From positions 1 through 64,000 of the forward strand of contig NZ_LMDY01000014.1 in assembly GCF_001425905.1 (NCBI RefSeq): 64,000 bases of DNA. Reading direction: 5' to 3'. The notes under the pieces were generated by a model. The model searched no databases. It saw only the letters and a list, made by a program, of their open reading frames with translations, and was not told the DNA's origin. Made by a program: the position numbers and the translations under genes. Below, piece by piece: positions 51,857-60,075 of this stretch (within the stretch, counting starts at the first letter, position 1; every line of letters starts with the position of its first letter). The DNA comes from Methylibium sp. Root1272 (GTDB lineage Bacteria > Pseudomonadota > Gammaproteobacteria > Burkholderiales > Burkholderiaceae_C).

Positions 51857-51876
51857 TACTGTACATCTATCCAGTA
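51857..51876 (-). promoter_or_regulatory. LexA/SOS-box-like palindrome
   Basis: TACTGTACATCTATCCAGTA keeps the CTG-N10-CAG frame and most of the alternating core of the E. coli-type LexA box, including the flanking TA on both sides. It lies 33 bases upstream of the 81-residue gene, where a repressor would overlap the promoter of the minus-strand operon. It also sits about 44 bases from the relaxase 3' end. Confidence 0.65.
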
Positions 51877-51919
51877 TCTTTGCCCTCGTCCGATCCCGAA
51901 ACTGCGCCCGTATCTCCCG

Positions 51920-52891
51920 TCAGCGTGATCGACCATGGGATCCCAAAGGTCGCGTCAGCGGATCAAGCCCAACATCACCGCGCGTCAGCAGGCCCGTGCG
52001 CTCCATGCCGTTCGCATAGCTGTTGATCGCTGCCGCAAGTTGCCGATCGCCCGCATCGCCAGACTTGGCCAGCGCTGTGGCAATCACCTGCCAGGCCCTC
52101 TGCGCCTCAGCCAGCGTGGCTTCCGCGCGAGCGCCACTCTTCGCGGCAGGTCTCGTGGTCCGCAGCCGTCCATCCTCGCGCGCCTTCATCCGCCACAAGG
52201 GGTCGTAGTTCCGACTCCTACCGCGAGTAGCCTGTCGCGTCGCCTCAGCCTCGATGCCGTATCCACGCAGCTTCTCAACAAAGGTCTCGCGCCACCGGTG
52301 CAGGTCGGCCTTGCGCGGGTTCAGGCGCTTGCCGGACTTGGACTCTGCGCGCACGCTGATGTGCACGTGCGGATTGGCCTGGTGATCGTGCAGGACCATC
52401 ACGTACTTGTGGTCCGCCAGCTCGGCTTGGGCGAACTCGCGCGCCGCGCGATGCACGGTCAGCGGGTCCGTCCCACGGGGCATCGACAGCATGATGTTGT
52501 AGGCCTCGCGCCGGTGACCAGGTTCGGCGTCGTCGGGGATCAGTGAGCCACCGAAGCGCCATTCATCGGCCAGGTCGCGCAAGGTGTCCTTGCCGCGTAT
52601 CGTCTCGCCTCGCTGGTCCTCGATTTCCAGCCGGCCGTTCTTGCTGATGTAGCGGAAGTGCGCGGCGATGGCCCTCATGCCGCGCCCGCCACCCGTCACC
52701 TTCACCATCACCTGCGGCGCACGTCGAACCACCGTCGCCTCGATGCGCTTGCGGATGGCTGCAGCGCGAAGGCGTGCCGCGTCCCCGCTCAGCCTGGGTT
52801 GCGGTTTCACCCTGACGACCCGGTTGCCGGGGTAGAACAGGCGATCGCCCCAGGTGATCAGGATGCCGTCGATGTTGGGGGCTTGAGCCAT
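51920..52891 (-). CDS. VirD2/MobA-like relaxase (MOBP-type)
   Basis: A 323-residue DNA-nicking enzyme. The likely catalytic Tyr is Y81 in A-H-F-R-Y-I-S-K-N-G. The metal-binding histidine motif is H168-D-H-Q-A-N-P-H175-V-H177. It starts 15 bases after the MobC-like gene on the same strand. It would nick oriT, attach to the 5' end and travel through the VirD4/VirB channel. It is short, with no C-terminal helicase or primase domain, like VirD2. Confidence 0.9.
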   Translation of the reverse strand: MAQAPNIDGILITWGDRLFYPGNRVVRVKPQPRLSGDAARLRAAAIRKRIEATVVRRAPQVMVKVTGGGRGMRAIAAHFRYISKNGRLEIEDQRGETIRGKDTLRDLADEWRFGGSLIPDDAEPGHRREAYNIMLSMPRGTDPLTVHRAAREFAQAELADHKYVMVLHDHQANPHVHISVRAESKSGKRLNPRKADLHRWRETFVEKLRGYGIEAEATRQATRGRSRNYDPLWRMKAREDGRLRTTRPAAKSGARAEATLAEAQRAWQVIATALAKSGDAGDRQLAAAINSYANGMERTGLLTRGDVGLDPLTRPLGSHGRSR

Positions 52892-52906
52892 GGGGAACTC
52901 CTTTCG

Positions 52907-53482
52907 TCACGAGGCTGATCGAGCCGTGGGCCGAGTGCTGCGGCTCTGTGGCTGCAGGTCGGCCAAGACACGGGCAGCCAGCTCGAGGTGCCGGCGCACG
53001 TCACCGGCCAGCGTGTCCAACATCTCCCGATAGGGCCTTGCGGGTTCCACGTTGGCCTGGCGCAGCAGCGCCGTCAGGCGGTGGACGTTGCGGCTGAGGG
53101 TCGACAGTTCGGCGCAGGACGCCATCAACGTGGCAATGTGCTCGGTCCGGCCTCCACCAGCGGACAGCACGGGCACATTGGCGATGAGACCGGCCAGGTA
53201 AGCGCCGCGCGAGAGGCCTGCGGCACGTGCGCCAGCAGCGAGCTGACGAGCCTCATCGGCGGTCATCCGAATCGACAGCTTGACGCTGGCGGCACTTGCA
53301 GGGCCTGCGGTGAGCGCATCCATGCGGCTGGCTTCGCCATCCGCCGCGAGCCCGAGATCGCGCATCACTGCGGTGCGAACCAGCACCGACACGCTCACCC
53401 GCTGCGCCTGCGCGCGAGCCACCAGCGCGGCCTTCAAGCCGCGCATCTCGACCGTGACGAAGTCATGGGCAGTGGTGTTCAT
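52907..53482 (-). CDS. MobC-like relaxosome accessory protein
   Basis: A 191-residue protein. An N-terminal ribbon-helix-helix-like stretch (F-V-T-V-E-M-R-G-L-K-A-A-L-V-A-R-A-Q) and S-I-R-M-T-A-D-E-A-R-Q-L-A-A-G-A-R-A-A-G-L-S near residue 70 match MobC-type nicking accessory proteins. The C-terminal half is helical (L-S-R-N-V-H-R-L-T-A-L-L-R-Q). It lies next to the presumed oriT and directly upstream of the relaxase. Confidence 0.8.
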   Translation of the reverse strand: MNTTAHDFVTVEMRGLKAALVARAQAQRVSVSVLVRTAVMRDLGLAADGEASRMDALTAGPASAASVKLSIRMTADEARQLAAGARAAGLSRGAYLAGLIANVPVLSAGGGRTEHIATLMASCAELSTLSRNVHRLTALLRQANVEPARPYREMLDTLAGDVRRHLELAARVLADLQPQSRSTRPTARSAS

Positions 53483-53797
53483 GAGCCGACGAAAGGAGGG
53501 TCGCGAAGCGCTTGTGAAACTGGCGGCAGGCCGCCTATCTCTGCACTCACCTTGAAGACCAGTATTGGCTTGGATCGAGGCAGCTTGCCTGCGAGATTCG
53601 GGCCGAAATGCTGCGCGGTCGCGGCCTGTGGCTACTCCTACGATGGACTCTGCGTAGCCGATGCCTAGGCGATGCGTACGCAGTGGTTAGGCGATGAGTA
53701 AACGATGCACAAGACTGACCAATTGGTGGTCAGCCGTTGCACAAACAGCGCAGCGCTTGCACAGCTACTGCATAGCGACTGACTCGGAGAGGAGCCG
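53483..53797. other. Probable origin of transfer (oriT) and stb control region
   Basis: A 315-base gene-free region between divergent mobC and the stb-like operon. It holds two direct repeats TAGGCGATG (53666-53674, 53688-53696) around the palindrome TGCGTACGCA (53673-53682), the inverted repeat CTGACCA-N5-TGGTCAG (53715-53733), and TTGCACA repeats at 53737 and 53757 (20 bases apart) with ATGCACA at 53705. Location between relaxase genes and stb genes matches oriT of R388-like systems. The nick site itself is not identified. Confidence 0.65.
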
Positions 53798-54229
53798 ATG
53801 AACCTGGTCCCCGTCCGCCCTCCGGGCCCGAACGCGCGCAAGGCTCGATCGTTCTCTTCCGAGATCCTTCAACTCAGGGCGCAGGGCTACACCTTCGAGG
53901 CGATCCGCGAAGCGCTGGGGGCCGCCGGCGTGTGCGTGAGCAACAGCACGGTCCAACGGGAGGCGGCCAGGGCTGCAGGGCATCCGCCGGCAGCCGCGTC
54001 GGCGGCCGAAGCTGGAGGACATCGACGCGCGTCGCAGCCAGCTCCCGCGCCAGGTGCGTCGGCCCATGCCTCGGAACCTGCCTCTTCATCAGGCCCCGCA
54101 TCACCCGCCATTAGGCGCGACGCCCGTACCAGCACATCGGCCGACCGCATCAGCGGCAAGGAAAGCGCCGAAGCCTTCTTCAACGCCCACCCGAGCAACC
54201 CCCTCTTCGCTGCCAAGGAGTCCCCATGA
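53798..54229 (+). CDS. StbA-like DNA-binding protein
   Basis: A 143-residue protein with an N-terminal HTH (S-S-E-I-L-Q-L-R-A-Q-G-Y-T-F-E-A-I-R-E-A-L, V-S-N-S-T-V-Q-R-E) and an Ala/Pro/Ser-rich disordered tail ending E-A-F-F-N-A-H-P-S-N-P-L-F. Next to oriT and first of a three-gene operon, it occupies the place of StbA, which binds repeats beside oriT and stabilises the element. GGAG precedes the ATG; the stop overlaps the next start (ATGA). Confidence 0.7.
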   Translation: MNLVPVRPPGPNARKARSFSSEILQLRAQGYTFEAIREALGAAGVCVSNSTVQREAARAAGHPPAAASAAEAGGHRRASQPAPAPGASAHASEPASSSGPASPAIRRDARTSTSADRISGKESAEAFFNAHPSNPLFAAKESP

Positions 54230-54960
54230 AACTAGCCGTCATCAACTTCTCGGGCAACGTAGGAAAGACGACAGTAGCCCGTCACCTGCTCGCCCCGCGC
54301 ATTCCCGGCTGTCAGGTCGTCGCGGTGGAGAGCATCAACGCCGACGACGGTCAGCCGGTCACGATCCGCGGGCGTCAGTTCGCCCAGCTTCAGGAGTTCC
54401 TGCAGAGCGTCGACGACGTGGTTGTCGATGTCGGCGCGAGCAACGTCGAGGAGCTGCTCAGGCTGATGCGGCGCTACCAGGACAGCCAGGAGGACTTCGA
54501 CGGCTTTGTCGTTCCCACCGTGCCGGCGCGCAAGCAGCAGCAGGACACGGCCGCCACGCTGGCGGAACTGTCACGCATCGGCGTGCCGCCGGAGCGCCTT
54601 CGGGTAGTCTTCAACCAGGTCGACGACGACAGTCCGATCGAGCGCACCTTCGAAACGCTTCTCGCTTACTGCGCCTCGACCGGCGTAGCCCAGACCTGCG
54701 CGGCAGCGTGCATCTCGTTCAACGAGGTGTACGCGCTCGTCCGCGGCAGCGGCCAGTCGCTCGCCGAGCTTGCGGCCGACGGCACCGATTACAAGGCCGC
54801 GATTGCCAATGCCGCTGCACAGCCGGACAAGCTGGCGCTGGCGCAGCGTCTGGCAACCCGCCGCCTGGCCCGGGGCGTCATCCCCGAACTCGACGCGTGC
54901 TTCGCAGCGCTGGAGCTGCATCGCCTCCCGTCGTGCCAGCAGGCGACACCGACGGCATGA
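54226..54960 (+). CDS. StbB-like P-loop ATPase
   Basis: A 244-residue protein with a deviant Walker A, F-S-G-N-V-G-K-T-T near residues 8-16, and V-V-V-D-V-G-A-S-N near 65 as Walker B, as in StbB/ParA-like proteins. V-V-P-T-V-P-A-R-K-Q-Q-Q-D-T is also typical. In R388-like plasmids StbB helps conjugation and positions the DNA opposite to StbA's effect. It overlaps both neighbours by ATGA. Confidence 0.82.
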   Translation: MKLAVINFSGNVGKTTVARHLLAPRIPGCQVVAVESINADDGQPVTIRGRQFAQLQEFLQSVDDVVVDVGASNVEELLRLMRRYQDSQEDFDGFVVPTVPARKQQQDTAATLAELSRIGVPPERLRVVFNQVDDDSPIERTFETLLAYCASTGVAQTCAAACISFNEVYALVRGSGQSLAELAADGTDYKAAIANAAAQPDKLALAQRLATRRLARGVIPELDACFAALELHRLPSCQQATPTA

Positions 54961-55418
54961 CGCATCCCAGCACGACGCGGGAGGCGCTCATTGCCGAGGC
55001 CCTCGATGACGCGGCCAAGCTGCTGCGACAGGTCGAGGCACTGGCACCGGCGCTGGATCAGTCGCGCCAGGCGCTCGCCGATGCGCACAGCGGACTCGCG
55101 GGGCAGCTGGCCGCGTTTGAAGCCCAGGTGACGGCGCTCACCGAACGGGCCAAGGTCCAGGCAGTCAAGCACGTCCTCGTACGCACTGACGAGGCGGCGA
55201 GGCGCTCGGTCGAGCTGCAGGCGCGGGCGATGGCCGACGCCGCGCGCGTGGCGCTCGGTGCGGAGCTCGGCGCCACGCTGCAGCGGCTCCAGTCGGCTGC
55301 GCAGCCACGGGCGGAGTCGCCGCGACGGCGCTGGGAGCCATGGCTGACGCATGCGGCGGCTGCGGCGACCGCTTCCGCCGTCACCTGGACGGTGGCCGTC
55401 ATGATGTGGGCGCGTTGA
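54957..55418 (+). CDS. StbC-like membrane-anchored protein
   Basis: A 153-residue, mostly helical protein (A-L-A-D-A-H-S-G-L-A-G-Q-L-A-A-F-E-A-Q, coiled-coil-like heptads) with one C-terminal membrane helix (H-A-A-A-A-A-T-A-S-A-V-T-W-T-V-A-V-M). It is the third gene of the stb-like operon. The position and tail anchor agree with StbC. Sequence similarity in such proteins is low, so the name rests mostly on context. Confidence 0.65.
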   Translation: MTHPSTTREALIAEALDDAAKLLRQVEALAPALDQSRQALADAHSGLAGQLAAFEAQVTALTERAKVQAVKHVLVRTDEAARRSVELQARAMADAARVALGAELGATLQRLQSAAQPRAESPRRRWEPWLTHAAAAATASAVTWTVAVMMWAR

Positions 55419-55496
55419 GCGCGCTTGACCCGCCAGGCGGGACACATCGGACAAAGGGAACCGGCCCCATGGCGAACCGCCGCACCGCTGTTGGCG

Positions 55497-55808
55497 TCAG
55501 TGGTAATCGTCCTCGAGCTGGTGACGCACGGCCAGGACAGTCACCGTCGCTGCATCCTCGATCTCGAAGAGCGTCACGTAGCCGCTGCTTCCAAAGGGGA
55601 TGAGCAGTTCGCGCAGGAAAGGGTCTTCGTCGGCCTTGCGGTAGATGAACGGCGAGCGCCTCAGGCTCTCGACCGCGCCGGTGATCGCCCCTAGGGCCCG
55701 CTCGGCGAGATCGAGGTCCTCGACCGACGTGGCGCGATCGAGCAGGTACTCGTAGAGCCGCGTCAGGTCATGCCGGGCCGACGCGCTGTACCGGACGACA
55801 AAGCTCAC
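55497..55808 (-). CDS. ParE/RelE-family toxin
   Basis: A 103-residue protein of the RelE/ParE fold: F-V-V-R-Y-S-A-S-A-R-H-D-L-T-R-L-Y-E-Y-L at the start and Y-V-T-L-F-E-I-E-D-A-A-T-V-T-V-L-A-V-R-H-Q-L-E-D-D-Y-H at the end, the R-H-x3-D-D-Y ending typical of ParE. The start is GTG, overlapping the antitoxin stop (GTGA). ParE toxins inhibit DNA gyrase; RelE-like members cleave mRNA. With its antitoxin it would keep the ICE in the host. Confidence 0.85.
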   Translation of the reverse strand: MSFVVRYSASARHDLTRLYEYLLDRATSVEDLDLAERALGAITGAVESLRRSPFIYRKADEDPFLRELLIPFGSSGYVTLFEIEDAATVTVLAVRHQLEDDYH

Positions 55809-56089
55809 GCACGGGCCTTCTTCTGCAGCCTCGTTCGGGCCTGGGCCAGCTTCTTGGCAAGCTCGGCGTGAACCACGTCGGCGTCGATGTACACACCCGT
55901 GCGCTTGGCCTCCTCGCGCGAGGCCAGGCCACGCGCGATGAACTCGGCACGGACGCGGCGTCGCTGGATCGTCTCCCTCACCGATGCCTCGATGAATCCC
56001 GACAGCGTCTCGCCTTCCTGGAGCACGCTCTCGGCGGCTTCGCGCAGTTCGGGCTCCACGCGCAGCGACGGCAGGGTGGCGGATTTCAT
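55805..56089 (-). CDS. Ribbon-helix-helix antitoxin of the ParE-like toxin
   Basis: A 94-residue protein. The N-terminus L-P-S-L-R-V-E-P-E-L-R-E-A-A-E-S-V-L and E-G-E-T-L-S-G-F-I-E-A-S-V form a CopG/RHH-type DNA-binding fold. The C-terminal half (F-I-A-R-G-L-A-S-R-E-E-A-K-R-T-G-V-Y) wraps the toxin in homologues. It is first in the operon and would repress it. The 244 bases upstream hold no gene. Confidence 0.82.
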   Translation of the reverse strand: MKSATLPSLRVEPELREAAESVLQEGETLSGFIEASVRETIQRRRVRAEFIARGLASREEAKRTGVYIDADVVHAELAKKLAQARTRLQKKARA

Positions 56090-56333
56090 GGTGGGCAGTC
56101 AGTGCGTTGCAGTTGCGATGCATTCTACGCGGACCGTCTGCCCACCGCCAGATGGGGGCAGCAGCGTCGACGCAGCGCAGGCTCCCGGTTGCCTGGCGTG
56201 CACCCCTCGACGGGGTGCCGCCGGGCCACGCGAGCCGGCCGACACGCAGTGGAGGCCGGCGAGCGGCCGTACAGCTCGTCTCGCGGCGAAGCGCGCGTGG
56301 CGGTCGATGCTGGGGCGATAGGCCGCCGCGCAA

Positions 56334-56687
56334 TCAAGATCCTTCCGGCCAGCGCAGGCCCCAGCCCTCGATGACGGCGCGCACGCGGGCGTCCCCATCG
56401 GGAATGAGCGTGTGCAGGTCGGCCCGGCCCCAGCGCAGCGCGTCGAGGCAGCACAGCATGTCGTCGCTGATGGCGATGTCGACGGCGCGCAGCTCGAACA
56501 GGTCGAACTTGAAGGCCCGGCCGTTGTAGGTCGCGGCCAGGAAGCGCGCGACGCGCGGAATCTGGCCGGAGTCGCGCTCCTCGGCCAGCTTGAGCAGGCG
56601 CGCGAACGCCTGCGCTCCTGCCTGGGTCGCCTGGCGCGACCGGGTGTCGAATTCCGTGAGCGCGGCTTCGATCGCATCGGGACTCAT
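56334..56687 (-). CDS. Conserved ICE/plasmid protein of unknown function
   Basis: A 117-residue cytoplasmic protein. It is strongly patterned (V-A-R-F-L-A-A-T-Y-N-G-R-A-F-K-F-D-L-F-E-L-R-A-V-D; A-V-I-E-G-W-G-L-R-W-P), a sequence type often seen beside DUF932 and ssb genes on conjugative elements. A near-perfect GAGGAGG site fixes the ATG at 56687. It is 105 bases downstream of the DUF932 gene on the same strand, so co-transcription is likely. Confidence 0.72.
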   Translation of the reverse strand: MSPDAIEAALTEFDTRSRQATQAGAQAFARLLKLAEERDSGQIPRVARFLAATYNGRAFKFDLFELRAVDIAISDDMLCCLDALRWGRADLHTLIPDGDARVRAVIEGWGLRWPEGS

Positions 56688-56792
56688 CGGCGCCTCCTCG
56701 GACCGTGTGGGAAGACCAGCCCGATGGTCGGGCCGGTGCGGCACGGACAGCGCGCCAGATTCGAGGCCGAATCTGGCGCGCTCGGCCTGCGT

Positions 56793-57656
56793 TCAGCCCT
56801 TCAGCTTGCGCATCTCCTCGGCCAGCATCCACAGCGCACGGTTCAGGCTCACGCCCCGGTCGATGCTGCCGACCGGCCGGGTCTGCAGCCGGCGCCCCTG
56901 AGCGCTGCGGCCAGGCTGCCCGCCGCGGATCACGTTCTCCTGCACGCGCTGGAAGGTGGTCCACAGGCTGTGGCCGATGTCCTCGGGCCGGCGCGCCTCG
57001 ATCAGCTGCTCGGCCGTGACGGGCGCGGGCTTGTGGCCGCCCGTCTCCTCCACGCCGCGCTCGCCGAAGCGGAGCGCCAGGGCGGCCGTCGCGAAGGCGA
57101 TCTCCTCGGGCGGCTGGAGCTGCAGCGCCTTCATCGCCTCGGTGTGCTCGTTCACCGCCTCGAACTCGTCGAGCACCCGGAACGCGCCTTCGATCACTTC
57201 GCCCTGGATGTTGCCCTTGTGCGGGATGCGGATGTCCTCCACCACTTCGCCCACCACCAGGCCGTTGCAGCAGACAAAGCGGAACATGCCTGCCAGCATC
57301 TGGTACGAGCTGGCGCCGTCGTGGCTGTTGATCAGGATGATCTCGTTCGCTTCGGGCCGGGTCTGCACCTGCCTGGCGTGGCGCATGCGGATCATGTGCT
57401 TGGTGAACTCCGCCTTGCCTTCGACGCGGCTGGCGCCCTGGGCGACCATGAAGGGCTCGAAGCCCTCCTTGCGCAGGCCGCGCAGGACATCGATGGTGGG
57501 GATGTAGGTGTAGCGCTCGGAGCGGCTCGCGTGCTTGCCCTCTGCGAAGATGGACGGCGCCGCGGCGCGCATCTGGTCTTCGCTCAGGGGCTGGTCGCCG
57601 CGCATCACGCGGGTGTTGCGGGCAAAGCGGGTCGCCAGGGTCGGGGTCGAGTACAT
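56793..57656 (-). CDS. DUF932 (plasmid/phage-like) protein
   Basis: A 287-residue protein with the DUF932 pattern: Y-T-Y-I-P-T-I-D-V-L near 48, H-M-I-R-M-R near 85, E-I-I-L-I-N-S-H-D-G-A-S-S-Y near 103, and F-R-F-V-C-C-N-G-L near 124. It is widespread on ICEs between ssb and radC-like genes. The function is unknown; a role in early DNA metabolism after entry has been proposed from context. It is in line with ssb (77 bases downstream). Confidence 0.85.
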   Translation of the reverse strand: MYSTPTLATRFARNTRVMRGDQPLSEDQMRAAAPSIFAEGKHASRSERYTYIPTIDVLRGLRKEGFEPFMVAQGASRVEGKAEFTKHMIRMRHARQVQTRPEANEIILINSHDGASSYQMLAGMFRFVCCNGLVVGEVVEDIRIPHKGNIQGEVIEGAFRVLDEFEAVNEHTEAMKALQLQPPEEIAFATAALALRFGERGVEETGGHKPAPVTAEQLIEARRPEDIGHSLWTTFQRVQENVIRGGQPGRSAQGRRLQTRPVGSIDRGVSLNRALWMLAEEMRKLKG

Positions 57657-57733
57657 GATGGTTTCCTTCGATCGTTGAATGAGGGTCGAAGGGCGGGCGC
57701 GGCTCGTCTGCCTCACGCCCACCCGATGAGGGT

Positions 57734-58198
57734 TCAGGCGTCGGCGTGCGCCGGCTGGCGCGCGTTGCGGGGCTTGCGGGTGCTGGCGGCCGGCGCCGGT
57801 CGCTCGGCGCTGCTCGTGCCGCTCTCGGCACCGAGACCACCGTTGCGGCGGGCTTCGGATTCGGCGCGGCTGTCGAGGTAGTCGATCTCCTCGGCCGTGA
57901 ACGCCATCCCGTAGACGGTCTCGCCGTCCTTCTCGTAGTTGTTGTTGCGGAGGCGCCCGACGATGTTGACGTGCGAGCCCTTGCCCAGGTACTCGGCGGC
58001 GTTCTCGGCCTGCTTGCCCCAGAGAGTCCACTGAATCGCGGTGGACTCCTCCTCGCGGGCGTCACCCGAACCGCGCCGGGTGTTGCTGATTGCGGTCAAC
58101 ACGCCCTTGGCGATCTTGCCCTCGCGGCCGTTGACGAATTCGAGCTTGACGGCCCCGGCCAGGTGCGCGTGACGCTGGATGACAGAAACGTTTGCCAT
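57734..58198 (-). CDS. ssb: Single-stranded DNA-binding protein
   Basis: A 154-residue OB-fold SSB with V-K-L-E-F-V-N-G-R-E near the start, T-A-I-Q-W-T-L-W-G-K-Q-A-E and K-G-S-H-V-N-I-V-G-R-L, followed by a variable tail. The tail ends A-R-Q-P-A-H-A-D-A and lacks the acidic D-D-x-P-F tip of chromosomal SSB, so it would not recruit the usual repair partners. It protects single-stranded ICE DNA during transfer. GGAG precedes the chosen ATG. Confidence 0.9.
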   Translation of the reverse strand: MANVSVIQRHAHLAGAVKLEFVNGREGKIAKGVLTAISNTRRGSGDAREEESTAIQWTLWGKQAENAAEYLGKGSHVNIVGRLRNNNYEKDGETVYGMAFTAEEIDYLDSRAESEARRNGGLGAESGTSSAERPAPAASTRKPRNARQPAHADA

Positions 58199-59181
58199 GA
58201 CGATCTCCAAACGAGAGCAACCAGCCGGGCCCCGGTCAGGGTTCCCTGAAAACTGATCCTCTCGCTCGGACTTCCTCGCTCCCGCCCACGGGCGGGCGGG
58301 GGGTGGGCATGGCCCCTTCCCTCACGGGAAGGGGTTGGGGATGGGTGGGGTTCCTCGCAGCCGAAGCAGTGAGCCAGTTACCCGGCCCACCGCTTGAAGA
58401 TCCCCCCACAAGTCCCCCTCGCAATTCGACGGGGCGCGTGGGGGGAGCGCGGTGGGACGACTGGCGCACGGGCTGCCACCTCCCCACGGGCGGCGCAGCG
58501 TCGCGGCCGATGTGCCAGCTCGCCTGGCGCAGCGGTTGCAGCGAAGCCGACCGAACATTCACGAGCAGCGGCGGCTCTGCGGCCGACGTGACACCGAGCG
58601 CAGCGAATGGCGCGGTGGTCGAGCCGCTGATCGCTGGCTTTGCAGCGGCGCAGCCGCTGCGTGCACTTCATTGCACCCGGCTTTCAGCGGCCCGGCTCCG
58701 GGCTTGGCGGGTGACCGGGGTGGCGTTCGGGACGGCAGAGCACCGAGCGGAGCGCAGCGACCTGCGAGCCGGCCCGATCGCCAAGCGGGCGTCGTTCACG
58801 CGCAGCGTGAAGGAATCAGGGCCCGCGATCCCCGGGCACGGGAAAGGGCCGCCACGTGTCCCAGCCGGCGGCGCCGGCCTGACCGTGTTGCGTGAGGGAC
58901 GGCAGCCCGTCAAGGGGCGAGACGCTGGTACCCCGGTGGCTCGACGCGCAGCGCAACGGCCCGGCCCCGCGCAGCGGGGACACGCCCGGGCCCACAGAGA
59001 CCTGGATGCAGACCCGACATCGGGATCATCTGCCCTCCCCTGGTACGCCCTGACGCCGATGAAGATCAGAACGCCGCCCGGAAGGCCGCCAGGGATCATG
59101 TCGTCCCGCCGCGCTGAACGTACCGACCGGGTGTATCCATGTGCCGTAGGCATCCAGAGATTCAGGCAGCCCGTCAAGCGC
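58199..59181. other. 983-base gene-free, hairpin-rich leader region upstream of ssb
   Basis: Open frames exist in all phases because of high GC, but none has a recognisable domain, start site or plausible composition. Several strong hairpins occur, for example CCCGCCC-ac-GGGCGGG (58275-58290) and CCCCTTCC-ctcac-GGGAAGGGG-like (about 58311-58331). It could carry promoters for ssb or a lead-strand single-strand promoter. Confidence 0.55.
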
Positions 59182-59400
59182 TCAGCTCGCGCAGCACGAA
59201 GAACCATCGGCCTGGATGGGCGGGCACTTGTTCGTGCCGTACGAGCAGAACACACAGCAGTCGCCCGCCTTGGGACGCAGCACCGCCTTGCAGTTCTCGC
59301 ACTCGTAGAACCATTGGCAGGCGTCGGTCGGCATCGTCTCTTCCTTGGCATGCCCGCACTGCGGACACGTGAGGACCGATTGAAGAACGATCGCAGTCAC
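59182..59400 (-). CDS. GDCCVxC-domain heavy-metal-associated protein
   Basis: A 72-residue cysteine-rich protein: C-P-Q-C-G-H near the start, C-E-N-C-K, then G-D-C-C-V-F-C-S-Y-G and G-S-S-C-C. It belongs to the small GDCCVxC family found next to mer genes. Soft-metal binding is expected from the cysteines. The GTG start lies 1 base after the merP stop region, so it is co-transcribed with merTP. Confidence 0.82.
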   Translation of the reverse strand: MTAIVLQSVLTCPQCGHAKEETMPTDACQWFYECENCKAVLRPKAGDCCVFCSYGTNKCPPIQADGSSCCAS

Positions 59401-59401
59401 G

Positions 59402-59686
59402 TCACTGATCCGGCTTCACCGACGACGGGAACCCAGCGTCGGCCGTCGCCCGGGTCAAAGCCTCGGGCGAGGTCTTCGCGGGGTCGAAGGCGACGATCGC
59501 GCGCCTGGTCTTGAAGTCCACTTTGGCGGTGTCCACGCCGGGCACCTTCTCGAGGGCCTTTCGCACGGTGATCGGGCACACCGCGCAGTCCATCTTGGTC
59601 ACGTCCAACGTGACGGTGCGGGAACCGGCGGCCAAGACGCCTGCGGAAACGATCAGGCCAGCAAACAGGACAGGAATGAACTTCAT
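59402..59686 (-). CDS. merP: Periplasmic mercury-binding protein MerP
   Basis: A 94-residue protein with a signal peptide (to about V-L-A-A-G) and one HMA domain. The metal site is M-D-C-A-V-C-P-I-T-V, the GMTCxxC-type loop. It passes Hg(II) to MerT. It lies 9 bases after merT in the mer operon. Confidence 0.92.
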   Translation of the reverse strand: MKFIPVLFAGLIVSAGVLAAGSRTVTLDVTKMDCAVCPITVRKALEKVPGVDTAKVDFKTRRAIVAFDPAKTSPEALTRATADAGFPSSVKPDQ

Positions 59687-59695
59687 GGAGTGATC

Positions 59696-60046
59696 TCAGT
59701 AAAAGAGCGTCGCGTACAGCGGAAACGCCATCAGGGCCCCTGCCGCAGCGGCGACCACCCAAAAAATGACGCGCTGCCGCCAGCGCACCACGGGGATGGC
59801 GCAGACTTCGCCGGGCGCACAGTCCTCGGGCCTGCGGTACAGCTTGAAGAACGCGTAGCCGAAGAACGCCAAGGCAGCCGCGACGAAGTAAGGCTGGTAG
59901 ACCTCCAGGGCCACCAGCCGCGAACCCCACGCGCCACCGACGCCGAGTACCACCAGCAGCAAAGGACCGGCGCAGCAGGCCGACGCGCCGATGGCAGCGG
60001 CGACGCCGCCCAGCAGCGAGCCTGAAGTCGTCCAGGGACGTGACAT
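59696..60046 (-). CDS. merT: Mercuric transport protein MerT
   Basis: A 116-residue membrane protein with three helices. The Cys pair in helix 1 (G-A-S-A-C-C-A-G-P) and cytoplasmic cysteines in D-C-A-P-G-E-V-C relay Hg(II) inward. It is the first gene of the operon, directly behind the MerR-controlled promoter at 60076-60106. Mercury imported this way would normally be reduced by MerA, which is not present here. Confidence 0.93.
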   Translation of the reverse strand: MSRPWTTSGSLLGGVAAAIGASACCAGPLLLVVLGVGGAWGSRLVALEVYQPYFVAAALAFFGYAFFKLYRRPEDCAPGEVCAIPVVRWRQRVIFWVVAAAAGALMAFPLYATLFY

Positions 60047-60075
60047 GCCTGTTTCTGTAGGGATCGATTGCGGCT

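Noticed and set aside
58275-58331. Hairpins considered as CRISPR-like repeats
   Set aside because: The repeats are inverted, differ in sequence and show no regular spacer array; no cas gene is present.
58303-59514. Open frame of 403 codons over the region upstream of ssb
   Set aside because: Arg/Pro/Gly-rich with no domain, and it runs antisense through the GDCCVxC gene; typical of random frames at this GC content.
59182-60046. Possible Tn21/Tn501-type transposon carrying mer
   Set aside because: No 38-bp Tn3-family inverted repeats, transposase or resolvase were seen around the mer genes.
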